Shown here: positions 31,803 through 42,504 of the stretch, one piece after another
Numbering within the stretch: the first letter of the stretch is position 1
Layout: each line of letters starts with the position of its first letter
Notes under the pieces: model-generated
The model's database searches: none
Told to the model about the DNA's origin: nothing
Seen by the model: the letters and a program-made list of their open reading frames with translations, nothing else
Program-made: the position numbers and the translations under genes
NCBI GenBank assembly: GCA_018136815.1
Contig: CM030933.1
Location: 4,268,341 to 4,332,340 of the forward strand
Direction: 5' to 3'
Length of the DNA: 64,000 bases
Origin: Isochrysis galbana
Taxonomy: Eukaryota; Haptophyta; Isochrysidales; Isochrysidaceae

Positions 31803-32666
31803 AGCACCAACAGCTCTGCGGCAAAGACGAGGAGCGCTGCGTCGATCGCACGCGGTCGCGCCGTGGCGCGCAGTCCCGAGTCCCGAGCCGTCCAATCCCC
31901 TCTGCCTGCGCCGTCTCCACCTCGCAATGCACACCTGCAGGGCTAGGGCGAGGCGAGCATCCTCCACCTCTTGCACTGTGAAGGGGCGCGTGGGCATCTC
32001 GCGGGAGGGGCCCAACAATGCGCGCGCTCTCTTTCAACCACTTGTTGGAACCAAGAAGCGAGTTTACATTTTGTGGAGCAGTTGCAAGAGCCCTCCACAG
32101 AACTATTTCAGGCCCGTTCTTTCAACCTTTCTAAAACCCCGCAAAAGACCTCTATTTTCTCTGCATATGGGTAACAAAGCGAGTCCCCCCAGGCCCCAGG
32201 ACGAAGACAGACGGGGGCATGCCCTTTTTGGGTGCTAGAATACCAAGGGGAAGACTGGGGTCTATCCCCTCATAGTACTTAGTAATAAGATGTCTGCTCT
32301 TCTCTTGCCTTTTTCTACCTCCCTCCCTCATCATCTTCCTCTTCTCTTACTCTAGGAGTACACCCTCTTCCTCTATATTCTCCATTCCTTCTTCCACCTC
32401 TCCATCTTCCCTCTTCTCCCCCCCCCCCTCCTCTTCCATCACCTCCCCTTCCCCTCCCCTTTCGCTCCTCGGCGCTGCAGGTCCCCCAACAACCCCAACC
32501 CCTCCTCTCCCCTTCCCCCCTCCCTCTCCATCACCATCGTTCCTCAGCCCAACACCGCCCCCTCTCCACGATCCTCTTCCCACAATTCTTCCCACCCATC
32601 TACCAGTCTGCCTTGCCTTCCTCTGAGCCCCCTGCCTACCCCCCCCCTCTCTCTCTCCCACTCTTG

Positions 32667-34865
32667 ATGAGCGACTCTTCCGATAGCGGTGGTGCCTCAA
32701 GCCGACGGCGCGCTCGCGAGGCGGCCCGTGAGGTGGCCTCGCTCAAGTGGTCTCCTAAGGACGTACCCGACGACCAACCGCGAGCGCGCGGCGCTGCCGC
32801 CCGCGCGAGGGCCAAGGAGATGCGCAAGGTGGCTGAGGCTCGTCGGATCGAAAGGCAGCAGCGCAATGAACAGCGTAGGCTCGAGGCGAAGCACGGCAGA
32901 AAGCCTGTAGGTTTACCGGCTGAGCCGCCTCTCTCCATCCCCGCCATCGAGGCCGCGGATGAAATCGGCGAACGCTGTGCACGCAATGCACGCGAACGGC
33001 GGCCGGGCAGCGAAGTTGCAGCCGGTGCGATGAGTGGGGATGGCGTGGCAGAGGAGCTAGCCCAGGCGACCTCACGGCTGTGCCTCTCGGACATCCTACC
33101 AGCAGAGCTATGGCTTTGTGTGCTCGGTCACCTCAAAGCTCTCGATCTCAGTGCGTGCGCCTGCGTATGCAAGAGCTTCGCTAGTGTGGTACGCACACCT
33201 GAGCTGTGGCATGCATTGCACGCGCACGTTTTTGGCATACAAGCGAGGTCATCTTGTCCACACGCCTGGTTAACGCGTAAAGGCGCCCATGGGCCACGGG
33301 TGCAGGAGAGCGATGTCCCTTCACCTGCTTGGTTTCAAGAGCCGGCAGAAGCGAGTCGCGAGGAAAGCATCGAGTCAGCAGCGGATGGCTCCGATGCCAC
33401 GACAACCTTGGCCGAGGAGACCGGCTCCCACAGCGCGACGGGATCGCTCAGCCATACTTCTTGGGACATTTTGCGGCAGCGCTTGGTCGCCTCTGAGCAC
33501 GAGTTGCACCGTTGGGCGTATCCGTCCGCGCCGACCGCACTCCCGTTGCCTGGCATGCTCGATGCCACCCTTGATGGAGCCATTGGCGCCAGTGTGCATG
33601 AGGGAGGAATCATTCGACTTTGGCACGGGCCAAGCGCGCGGCGGCTGGCAGCTTCAAAGAAATTGCGTCATATGCCCACCTGCATTCACGCCGCCGCTAG
33701 CGTCGTTGCGGCGGGTGATTCCTCGGGACGGGTGTCCATCTTCTCGACAGAGGAGGGCCTGCATACGATCTCTCTCCCACCTCTCGAGCGTGTCTATCCG
33801 AGCGCCGCACTACCGGGCGCGCTTGGCGAGTGCACATCCGTACTGCTGCATCCCTTACACCCATCAGCCTTCTCGGAAGCCGATAGGGCTGGGGTCGAAC
33901 GTTATGTTGTCATCTCCGGTGCAAGCCAAGGCGACGTCGATGCTTGGAGCCTGTCGCGGCGCGCCATTGATGATTCAGCGCCCTCTGGTGCCTCGGGCGG
34001 ATGGGAGAGCGAGTGGGAGTGGGGCTTACGGGGCGAGATGCTAGACTTTGCGAACCCCTCGGGTGTAGCTTGGCGTGGCCCGGTGGGCCTCGCAGTCAAG
34101 CTTGCTGATGAAGGGGTGTTTGCAACCTCCATTGGGGGAGTCGCACGCCTGGTTGATTTGGAGCGGGGCAGCACAAAATGGAAGGGCGAGGCGCTCGGCT
34201 TGTCCGTTGACGAGGAACTCGCGCTCGCGACGCCTTACCACGGACCACCGCCGCCCCGCCGTCTTGCGTCATATTCATCAGGTTGGCGTGTCCTTGCCGC
34301 TGTCACCGGCAGCAATCGTATAGCGCTCTTTGACGAGCGTATGCGGACCGCGATCGGCACATGCATCCTCCCTTGCTCCGAGCCCCCCGCCTTCGTCCAT
34401 CTTGAGGGGGGAGGTGTAGACAGACACCTTCCTGGTGGCACCTTCGCCGCGCCCCCCGGGTACATGCTACTCTCGGGCTCCGGTGGTCAAGGGATTTACA
34501 TTTATGACGTTAGAAAGCTTTCGCGAGACGATTTGTGCCTTCCTTCGTCATCTCGCTCGCCGCCCCCGCTGGTTGCACCTCTTCAAGCGCCAGCTGGCAT
34601 GAGGCTCAGTGGTTGCTTTGCCGCTGGGCCACGATGGCTCGTAGCTGCGTGCAAACCTAAGTCATGCGCAGCGGCACTATGCTGGGACATGCGTGATGCG
34701 TACACAGAGAATGTGCTGCACGACGAAGATGGCAGTCCCGAGCGGACTGTTCAGGCGGGAAATGATGTAGGTGATGGCTGTATTGTTCGAGAGAAAACAC
34801 GCCAAAAGCCACGTAGGCAGGCCAAAGAGCAACGGAGGCTACCATGCCGCCTAGCAAACAGATAA
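32667..34865 (+). CDS. F-box protein with WD40-like repeats
   Basis: Intronless, 732 residues from the first ATG at 32667. Residues 1-130 are highly charged (RRRAREAAREV, KEMRKVAEARRIERQQRNEQ), likely helical. An F-box spans ~143-190: ILPAELWLCVLGHLKALDLS, ACVCKSFASVVRTPELWHAL, with the usual Leu-Pro...Leu pattern. After an acidic/Ser linker, ~290-720 forms irregular WD40-like blades (SVHEGGIIRLWHG, SVVAAGDSSGRVSIFST, VISGASQGDVDAWSL, GVFATSIGGVARLVDLE, RIALFDERM, GIYIYDVRKL, AALCWDMRD). Such proteins recruit substrates to SCF (Skp1-cullin-F-box) ubiquitin ligases, the propeller binding the target. Blade motifs are weak (few GH or WD pairs), so the blade count is uncertain. A basic tail ends the protein. 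Confidence 0.8.
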   Translation: MSDSSDSGGASSRRRAREAAREVASLKWSPKDVPDDQPRARGAAARARAKEMRKVAEARRIERQQRNEQRRLEAKHGRKPVGLPAEPPLSIPAIEAADEIGERCARNARERRPGSEVAAGAMSGDGVAEELAQATSRLCLSDILPAELWLCVLGHLKALDLSACACVCKSFASVVRTPELWHALHAHVFGIQARSSCPHAWLTRKGAHGPRVQESDVPSPAWFQEPAEASREESIESAADGSDATTTLAEETGSHSATGSLSHTSWDILRQRLVASEHELHRWAYPSAPTALPLPGMLDATLDGAIGASVHEGGIIRLWHGPSARRLAASKKLRHMPTCIHAAASVVAAGDSSGRVSIFSTEEGLHTISLPPLERVYPSAALPGALGECTSVLLHPLHPSAFSEADRAGVERYVVISGASQGDVDAWSLSRRAIDDSAPSGASGGWESEWEWGLRGEMLDFANPSGVAWRGPVGLAVKLADEGVFATSIGGVARLVDLERGSTKWKGEALGLSVDEELALATPYHGPPPPRRLASYSSGWRVLAAVTGSNRIALFDERMRTAIGTCILPCSEPPAFVHLEGGGVDRHLPGGTFAAPPGYMLLSGSGGQGIYIYDVRKLSRDDLCLPSSSRSPPPLVAPLQAPAGMRLSGCFAAGPRWLVAACKPKSCAAALCWDMRDAYTENVLHDEDGSPERTVQAGNDVGDGCIVREKTRQKPRRQAKEQRRLPCRLANR

Positions 34866-36121
34866 TCTTTTCGGAGCGGTGAGGCTGTACGTCAGGGAGT
34901 TATGCGTCGGCGGCTGAGATGCCCTGCGCTCACGCGTAACTATCGGGGCCTTGCGCAAGCAGGCGCATGAATCACGTATGCAACGCTTTGGCGGGCGCTA
35001 AACGTGGGTCTTGCTCTTGCGCAAGGAGAGAGTAAGCGCAAAGGCGTTTTGTCTCCGGCCCGAAGGAGGCGCTATGATGACGGTTCTCTTATGACAATGC
35101 GGTGTCGTTCCTTAGCACAAGGCAGGCCTTTGTAGCAGACGTATACCATGATGTCAAGCGCCCTTGGACTCGCACACAACGACTCGCTACCAACTGGGGG
35201 CACAGGACGCTACAGCTGCATTATGTAAAAAAATCTTGACAGATTCTAGCCCAGATAATCGCATTTTTTCACCGCTATTTTCCACGTCCCCTTGCGCACG
35301 TGGGGCGAACTCGAATTTCGAGTGAGTGAGAGAGAGAGAGAGAAAATCTTCTTAAAAATATCCGCTACGTGTGCGGCGTGAGGCATGGTGCTCCTGAGCA
35401 CCTCCCTACTACCGCCAACCTTAACCCCTAACAACCACCTCCCCCTTCCCCAGTTCCCTCTTTGGCGGGGAAGCCAGTTCCGGGGAGGCCGCGCGCGCTG
35501 CTTCGGCCAGGAGGTTGGAGAGAAGGGGGTGGGAGACTGTGCGGCTACTCCTTCGCTCTTCGCTCTAGCTTGGCTTGGGTATCCTTCTCTTATATCTCGC
35601 GTAAGGTCTTTCTTGTTGGTTGCTGTCCGTTGGAGTTTCTACTAGAGAGTTTTAGCTACCCTAGGCCCTAGGTCGTGATGTTCCGTATGTCAAGCCTCTC
35701 GCCGCCTGCAATAGGCAATAGGTCCTTAGGCCCAGGTAGAAATATGCAGCATATGCAATTGCATATTTGGGTAGATTTGTCAGATCTGCATATGTCGACA
35801 CATTTTCGCATATTTCCTGCATATTTGGGTAGAAGTGGAGCGGGAGAGAGGAGAGCCCCCCCCCCTTGGTATTGGGAGAGAGGGGAGCCCCCCCCCTTGG
35901 TATTGAACATCACCCCCCCGTTGCCGGGCGTCTCGTGCCTCATGGGTGAGTGGCCCCTCTCCCCTCTCCCCTCTCCCCCTTCTCTGCCTGCCCCCAAGCG
36001 CCCCCCACGCGCTAAACTGTCCCGTCTCACCCCTCACACGCTACAGCACACTGGAGAGCATTTGCATTTAACAACCGTTGAAGAATTCCTCTCCCCATGG
36101 CTCTCATTGGTATCTCATTCG
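34866..36121. other. Spacer
   Basis: Apart from the family-F repeat (35726-35851), then a duplicated GAG-poly-C-TTGGTATTG unit (35852-35910), no feature is recognised. GA-rich runs are present near 35320. Confidence 0.4.
35726..35851 (+). repeat. Dispersed repeat family F, copy 2
   Basis: Matches 30949-31075 almost base for base; it differs by a 4-base deletion near TCTGCATATG and a few substitutions. Confidence 0.85.
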
Positions 36122-36614
36122 CACATGCCACGCCTAATATGGCAAAGAGTCACCGGCTCGTCGATGAAGAGCTTCTCCAAAACCAGATGGTGGTCTAGAT
36201 GGGAGATCATGAAGGTCCTCGCCGTCAACTTCGGCACTCTCGGTACTTTTCTCGAACAACTAGACAGCGAGGGTGTGGGAGGGACTACTACCCAAAGTAT
36301 GCTAACCGCTAACCATCTATCGCGCGAAGAAAGAAACACTACGACTGGAATTGGCATTGGCGATGGACATGGAGGTTTTGTGCAAAACCACCTATCAGTT
36401 GGAGGGTGACGGTCTAGAGATTCTCTTAGTGCATGATCTGTTGGAGGGATTGCGCGAGCGTGGGCGCAGCTTGGGCACACCTGCAGCCCACTTCCCCAAT
36501 GTGGCAGCACTTTTGAGGGCGACTGAGCCGATCGTGGTAGGCCTTGCAACTCTCGAGTATTACGAGGCGCCTTACCATGATTGGTTTCACGAGGGTTTGA
36601 AATTTGCTTTATAG
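36122..36614 (+). pseudogene. hAT-like transposase relic with a frameshift
   Basis: Two frames together follow the middle of a hAT-superfamily transposase. The first (to ~36300) gives SFSKTRWWSRWEIMKVLAVN and FGTLGTFLEQL. The second (~36345-36614) gives LELALAMDMEVLCKTTYQLE, GDGLEILLVHDLLEGL and AHFPNVAALL. In intact family members these segments are continuous (TRWWS-WE, ELA--D, TY-LEGDG, PNV), so at least one frameshift and an in-frame stop at the end have killed this copy. The dimerisation domain and BED finger are not seen. Confidence 0.6.
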
Positions 36615-38111
36615 GCAATATGGGGCGTCGGACCCCTAATTTAATATATGTCTAGGCACCTTTTACCTTTTAAGTGAAAGAAACACATCTCTCAGTGGGA
36701 GCGACGTCCAGTTCGGCTCGTGTGAGCCGCCAGAGCGTGTGCAAGGTGCAAGGGGGGGGGGGGTCCGACGGGACTTCGCACCGTCTTTTCGGACGAGGAT
36801 TCTGAATAAAGGCGGGGAGGCCCTCGGAGTCGCTTTCGCTTTCGCCGGGGCTTTGGGCTTTCCGCTCACGGTCAAAAATGTCGACCCCCCCCCATATTAG
36901 TACTTAAAAAGCCGTGTTTGACCGCCCTACCAAAGGGTGATTCGGGCATGTAGAGGTCGAGGACGGTCGAGATCGAGCTAGCGATGCGAGCGTTCGGATC
37001 TCTCGGCGGCTCGGCGGGGGTATCGTGTTCGAGTAGAGCGCGTGGGACAGCCGTGGGCAGGCCCATACCGAGTAGCAAGACGAGGGCTAGATGTAGCATG
37101 GTCTTAGCGACGCAAAGAGGGGACGAGATCTGAGGACACCTAATTACTAATTAAGCGTATACCAAGGCACATGGGGACTATGAGCCCCTTCTAAAAAAAA
37201 ACTCGAGACAAAATGAAAGTACCGCAGAGTGCAGTCGATGGTCCACTTTCGACGACGGAACACGGCCTAAGGTGGCAGCCGGAGGGACCTGGCATGCGGA
37301 ACATTTCGACATTTTCTCATCCCCCGATCCTTCGGCGCCGCCTTCGGTATCGAAACCCAAGCAGCCGCCGGTACCTCATAAGTGATTTCCGCGGCTTTCG
37401 AGCGGGCTCTCCCTCCTCCATTCAGTCTCAAAGTTCATCGTGAATCTCGAAGGAGTGATGAGCCGCCGGCCGCCGCGCCCGCACCCGATACGGCACGAGC
37501 GACGTTTCTCGTGAATCTCCGATCTGGCGACCAAGACTCGCGCGGGGGGGGGGGAAACCCTGCCGAGTCGTAGCACCGAGTCGAAGCAGAAACGACCGCC
37601 AACTGTCCAATCTCGAGAGGTTCGGTGAAACCTCTTCCCACACACTGGGAAACGTAGATGTGAGAGAGCGTAAAATGGTGGCGGTTAGAGATTCACCGGT
37701 CGCAAGCTCATGAGCGGCTCCGTCGAGATGGTACTATAAACTTGAAGGATTCCCTTGAGATGTTACTTGAAGTTGTAAGCTTGAGACTATGGGCTGCTTC
37801 GATTGGGAGGGGGAGCGGGAGGAGAGGGAGGAGTCACAGCCGCTGGGACTGTACGAGATGACGGCAGATCCTCGTGGTGGCACCCGTGTTTTATGTTGGC
37901 CTGCGCGCGGACTCAGCCCCGCCCCACCGCCCTCCTCATCCCATTTTCTCTTCCTACGGCTTTCGAGTCTCACCTCTATTCTACCTCCTCCACTCCCTAA
38001 CCCCCCCGGGCTCCGTTCTCTCAGTGCCCTCTCTTCCGCTGTAGAGCTCTGCACCACTCACGGACTCTCTCCCTCTCCCCCTCCAAGCTCGCTTGCGCTC
38101 TCGCAGCTAGA
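36615..38111. other. Spacer
   Basis: Contains the family-E repeat (36869-36930), poly-G/C runs (36752, 36887, 37543) and a short minus-strand open frame (37099-36872) with a signal-peptide-like start that runs straight into the repeat. That frame may be a chance ORF. 37780-38111 is probably the leader of the receiver gene. Confidence 0.35.
36869..36930 (+). repeat. Family E repeat, copy 2
   Basis: CGGTCAAA (36869) and TTTGACCG (36917-36924) flank ATATTAGTACTTAAAAAGCC, followed by CCCTAC. Same orientation as copies 1 and 3. Confidence 0.65.
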
Positions 38112-38726
38112 ATGTGCTCAAGTCGGTCAGCACAAAGCTATGAGACGGCACCCAGTGAGGCAGGCACCGCATTCGTCTGCCTCGGCCTCGACGACATGGA
38201 GCTGGCGAGGGACGTACAGCACATGCTTTTCACGCTCTTCATGAAGTGCGACATGCGGCGGTCGGGCACCATGGGAGCGAGCCGACAAGAAGTAGAGATG
38301 TTCCCAGACGTCGCGCTCGGCACCCGCAACCTGAAGCTGGCCCCCGCCCCGATGAGCCAGGCAGACATTGTCGTGCTCGATCGTGAGATCTACGCGCAAG
38401 ATGGCACTCTCATCATACTGGGCGAGGACCTGGCATTGCAACTGCGCAACCGGGGATTCGTGGGCACCGTGGTCATCTTCTCCGGATCAGACCCAGAAGA
38501 GCTCGAACGAGTCAGAAAGCTGGCCCACATCGACTTGGTTTTTGACAAATGCGGTGCAAACTTACCACAAATGGGCTTGCAGATTGCCGCCGCCCGCCTT
38601 GCGCAGCTTCGTAGCGCCGCATCACCTGTCTTCACTATTCAACGCACCCCTTCAACTGGACCAACCATAACGAACCAGACTGCTCATACGTTCGACGGGT
38701 GTGCCGGTCTCCAACAGCAGATGTAA
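38112..38726 (+). CDS. Stand-alone response-regulator receiver-domain protein
   Basis: Intronless, 204 residues from ATG 38112. Residues ~20-160 have the REC layout: acidic pair D27-D28 at the end of strand 1 (FVCLGLDD), the likely phospho-acceptor D90 (ADIVVLDREIY), S124/S126 (VVIFSGSDPEE) and K146 (VFDKCGANLP). Helix 4 sits between (LALQLRNRGFVG). All four functional positions of a phosphorelay receiver are thus present. There is no output or kinase domain; the last ~40 residues are unstructured, Thr/Ser-rich. It may act as a phosphate-relay intermediate, or be the detached C-terminus of a hybrid histidine kinase. The stretch between strands 1 and 3 is longer than usual. No kinase partner lies in the window. 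Confidence 0.65.
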   Translation: MCSSRSAQSYETAPSEAGTAFVCLGLDDMELARDVQHMLFTLFMKCDMRRSGTMGASRQEVEMFPDVALGTRNLKLAPAPMSQADIVVLDREIYAQDGTLIILGEDLALQLRNRGFVGTVVIFSGSDPEELERVRKLAHIDLVFDKCGANLPQMGLQIAAARLAQLRSAASPVFTIQRTPSTGPTITNQTAHTFDGCAGLQQQM

Positions 38727-39896
38727 TACCATTTGTTGTGAGACGCTGATTCGTATTCTCGGTAGTGCCAATGATGGCCCGCTGAATATTGCATCTCCCT
38801 CGAACTCGTGGAGGCGCCAATCACTGCCCTTCGAGTTGTCTGACGTCGTCTGCAACTGAAGTGCGGCACCCATCTCCGCAAACTGCGACCATTACAAATG
38901 GTGATCAAGTCCACATCCACGCATCTCTGTGTTATCCATGCGACATTGTCTACACATAATAGACGGGGCGAAGCTATCGAGCGAGCTATCCAAAGCTATC
39001 TGCAACTTCCCTCACTACATATCTGCTTCAGGCTGAGTTCGCACAGTGCTGCACTGCCTTTCTGGCATCAGAAGTGTGCGCTGCGCTATGCTCAAGTAAC
39101 GCCGTTTGGATGGAGCATTGCAGCAGCAACTGCTATGAGGCGTACTTGCCTCGCTATTGTGCCCATCTAGCGCTCATTATGTGAGGCCGATTTGATAGTT
39201 GCATATGGGCCGCTACTCCCGTACGGATCTCGGCACGTCATGTTGTCCATGAATCTGCATGCATCATATTCTACAAAGCATCTACTTCGACGTCACTTGA
39301 TCGTGCTCTGTACTTCGTGCATTTGTCGTGTATTTCTCATATTGAGGTGGCATATTAGCTTTGAAGAAAATAAAACTTCTTACGGTTGCGCAAACCCGTA
39401 GTCTTAAATCTTAAAGACTACCGGGTTGTCTTCGGGGGGGGGGGGAGACAACGGAAAATGTCTGCCTCCTTTGCCGCCTTCTGAGCAACGGTTGAAGTCT
39501 CGCCGATCTTCCCCAAGTTTCGCTCCCTCCTCCCCCGAGGGTCTCCCCTGTCATCTCCCCGCTTGGGGTGCCCAGGTTTGCCCTGACAACCCACTAAACA
39601 GGAAACAGGGCGCACAACTCATAGGGTCAGGGAGGCTCGGCGCCCGCCATTGCGCGTCGGCGAGATCCGATCGTCGGGGCAGTCCGTCCGAGGGAGCAAT
39701 GGCAGTGCCCCTGGTAGCCCTGCCCATGACGGGATTGTACCCACTGACTTTTATGGCCCCTACCTCCTCATCAGACCAATCCACGGCTGAGAAGTCTGAC
39801 CGGCTGACCGGAGCAGTGTAGTGGGCTGGTGATCGAGTCGGTCAGCTCATGCTCCATGGTTTGTGGAGTGGGGAGACGAAGAGATCAAGGTTCAGG
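38727..39896. other. Spacer
   Basis: 38730-39400 is moderately AT-rich without a recognisable gene. A plus open frame at 39426-39821 has no known domain and starts in a poly-G run. Confidence 0.35.
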
Positions 39897-40270
39897 TATG
39901 AGGCTGAGTGATGGGAGTTGAGTGATGGGAGTTGAGTGATGGGAGTTGAGTGATAGGAGTTGAGTGATAAGAGTTGAGTGAGTGATGGGAGTTGGCATTG
40001 GCAGCTGAGCGGACAGCCAATATGTGGGTCGGCAGTTGGGTGAGCAATTGGGCAGTTGGGTGAGCAATTGGGCAGTTGGGTGAGCAATTGGGCAGTTGGG
40101 TGAGCAATTGGGCAGTTGGATGAGCCTTCAGCCTTCGGCAAATGAGTGGAAGTTGAGAGTAATCTTTGGCAGTTGAGTGGAAGGTGATAGTGATCTTCGG
40201 CAGTTGAGTGGAAGGTGAGTGATCATCGGCAGTTGGGGTGGAAGTGAGTGCTCTGTTGCAGTTGGGTGGG
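39897..40270 (+). repeat. Compound minisatellite
   Basis: Three linked arrays. 39907-39975 has a 14-base unit GGGAGTTGAGTGAT, about five copies. 40028-40122 has a 20-base unit GGCAGTTGGGTGAGCAATTG, about 4.5 nearly perfect copies. 40140-40250 has a ~33-base unit around GGCAGTTGAGTGGAAGGTGA, three diverged copies. All share the core (G)GCAGTTGRGTGA, so one array probably seeded the others. Confidence 0.9.
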
Positions 40271-40670
40271 TTTTTGTACGGACAGGAGCCCCAACTTCTT
40301 CAAGTGCTAGCAATACATGACTCGATGTGCAATCAAGCATTCACCGTCGAACCGATCACGTGCACCCGTGCATCTGGAGGCGAGTGTGAGGCCTGCGGTG
40401 CGTGAATGGGTTGAGGGTGTGCCTCTCTTCAAACAAAGGGGTCTGTGAATGATGTTTTGTGACAGTATCTCTTAATAATATGTGGGCACAAAACCACTCT
40501 AAAAGCTCGTCTTACTCCGGACACACACCCGAACATAACCACTTTGGCCTGGTGCCATGACACATCCCTTGAAATCCAGTCAGGAGCATTTGCATGCACG
40601 CTAACCCCTTGGGCGGGATTACATCGCATCTTTCAAGGGCTCAATCCATGCAAGACCCATGTGCAGAGGG

Positions 40671-41116
40671 CGGTCTGTCGGCGATCTCGTCTGGAAGGGG
40701 AATCTCACCATAAATAATGGAAACGAGGGGCAAATTTGCTACGCAGGATTCCAAGAGACCTATCGAAGAAGACGAGAAGACGAGAGAAGTGCGATGTGCC
40801 TAAGGGGGAGATACGAAGAGGTCGCAATCGCAAATTAAACCTAATTGCAATCAATGAAGTAGATAGAGAAACGCGGGGAAGATAGCGAATTAAACCTATT
40901 TGCGAGGAGGCGCCTGGGAGGAAGAAAGGTGGAAGGTGGGGAAACTTCCCTTCTCTTCGAGAGAAAGAGAGAGGGCGCTCCACAACCCAAGATCCCATGC
41001 ATCCAAGCGAAGCTTTTGACCGAGAACGAGAGAAAGCAGAGAATTATAACGATAAATACCGAACGACGAAGAGAAGAGCGAAGCCTAACTAACGAGTGTC
41101 GATTCGCGAATGCGAC
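40671..41116 (-). repeat. Long dispersed repeat family D, minus copy
   Basis: About 440 bases whose reverse complement aligns with 51476-51885, from CGCATTCGCGAATCGACACT to GAATCGCACCATAA and GTCTGGAAGG. Differences are substitutions and short indels (for example around 40846-40870). It is probably terminal or leader sequence of an LTR-type element; no coding domain was found next to either copy. Confidence 0.8.
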
Positions 41117-41286
41117 AACCAACCAGTCCTTGTCAGAAAGCTGTGCTACGCTCATAGATAGACGCTAGCTGATCGCACGGGACGCTTCCTTTTTCCTATC
41201 AAAGCATGAGCATGAATGACATCTTGGGGATTCCTTTCGCTCATAGGAAGCGCTCGTGGTACTTTGAACATTGTATTATTTTAAAC

Positions 41287-41771
41287 CCTAAGTTGTTCCA
41301 CAGGTACCGATACCGGTTCCGGTGGACCGGTACCGGGTCCGCCGGACCCGGTGGTGCGTACAGTATGGTAGCCGGGAGTCCGGGAGGGCTGTGCGCTGTG
41401 CGCTGTGCTCGAGTGGGAAGAGGAAATGGAGATTGAAGTTGAAGATCCCCCAACGGAGGAAGGGGGGGAGGGGGAGGAGGAGAGGAGGAGGGGGAGGAGG
41501 AGGAGGAGTTCTCATTCTCATAGCTCATAGCGAGCGTGGCGGGAGCGCGTGGCGCGTGGCGCGTGGACGGCGATCCCTCGGTGTGGGCGGTGGGCGGTGG
41601 GCGTATTGCGTATATTGTGTAACTGTCTGTATGTACACGAAGAGTATCTAATGGTATAATTAGAGTAGTATAATAAGTACCACAGGTACGGTACCGTACC
41701 GGTACCGGTACCGGTACCGGGTGAAGCCTCTCAAGACCCGGTGGAACCGGTATACGGTGGAACAACTTAGG
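41287..41771. mobile_element. 485-bp TIR element rich in GGTACC, flanked by TTAAAC
   Basis: The left end CCTAAGTTGTTCCAC (41287-41301) and right end GTGGAACAACTTAGG (41757-41771) are perfect 15-bp inverted repeats, followed inward by matching GGTA-ACCGGTTCC words. Outside lie TTAAAC (41281-41286) and TTAAAC (41772-41777), a probable 6-bp (or TTAA) target duplication. Inside the right end is a self-complementary run of GGTACC/CCGGTACCGG hexamers (~41685-41722). The middle has (GGA)n and (GGC)n. There is no transposase. The same right-end 19-mer occurs alone at 9244-9262. Confidence 0.7.
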
Positions 41772-41777
41772 TTAAAC

Positions 41778-42504
41778 CCGTCACGAAATACCTAGGCCTA
41801 CAGGCTTGGCCATGGGGAGAGCTAAGCATGTATGGGAGGGGAAGATGAATTGGTTTAGAAGGTGGGAAGCCCAGAAATTTCAACCTGTAGAGTGGTTAGA
41901 AAGACCCCCTATTGGAAGTAATGGAGTGCATCATCAATATAGACCCGCCACAACCCATTGGTTTTCGTTTTCGTACGTAACGACACGAGCGAGAAGGGGA
42001 AGACATGTGGATCGTGATTTCAATGCGAGATATCGACCCTGCCCCAAAGCTTGAGTGAATGGAGAAAGCCCGCCACGTGTGTGTTTCAACATGTGAAGTG
42101 TCAAGTTGACTCAAGTAACCTCCAGGCTGACAACGAAAGGTGCTAGCAGGGATGGGGATAATTGAACGCTTTTGTGTCTTATGTAGGGGCCCAGCCCGTA
42201 GGTGTAGGTAGGCTTTCCCTATGGGAGGTGAGCTTTTGGCGTCCTGGCCCACTTTGGGGCTGACCATGGGTGGCTGGAGGGAGGGGCTGGAGTGTGTGGC
42301 CATGGCAGCCATGGAGGCCGTGTTGGTGTGGGGCTTACAGGTGGTGGCACGGGCCGTGGCTCGTGCTCACCTGGTCTGGCCCTTTGGAGTGGCTCGCGCC
42401 GCGCTTCGGCGGCGCAGCATTGGTCGCGGCCCGTTCGGCCGGCGCGGCGGGGGTGGCGGCAGGGGAGGAGGGGAGCGGCGCGCGCTCCATGACCCTATCA
42501 GTTT
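41778..42504. other. Spacer
   Basis: 42230-42500 is GC-rich with open frames on several strands lacking domains. No gene is supported. Confidence 0.35.

Larger units (their letters stand above)
30319..32666. other. Repeat-rich spacer, probably retroelement remains
   Basis: 30320-30650 has CGTC-rich TCGTTCTCGTCC-like runs similar to 51960-52060, consistent with leader or terminal sequence of retroelements. A minus-strand open frame (30876-31610) shows no known domain and reads through a repeat. 31640-31720 shares CACCATTTCCT and TTTCGTGGCGGCAGGT words with 50780-50820. 32280-32640 is CT-rich and is probably the leader of the F-box gene. Confidence 0.4.

Noticed and set aside
32636..33094. 152-residue minus-strand frame opposite the F-box gene
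   Set aside because: Antisense shadow of a GC-rich coding exon; no domain.
39897..40270. CRISPR-like array
   Set aside because: Units are adjacent tandem repeats without unique spacers, in a eukaryotic genome; they are minisatellites.
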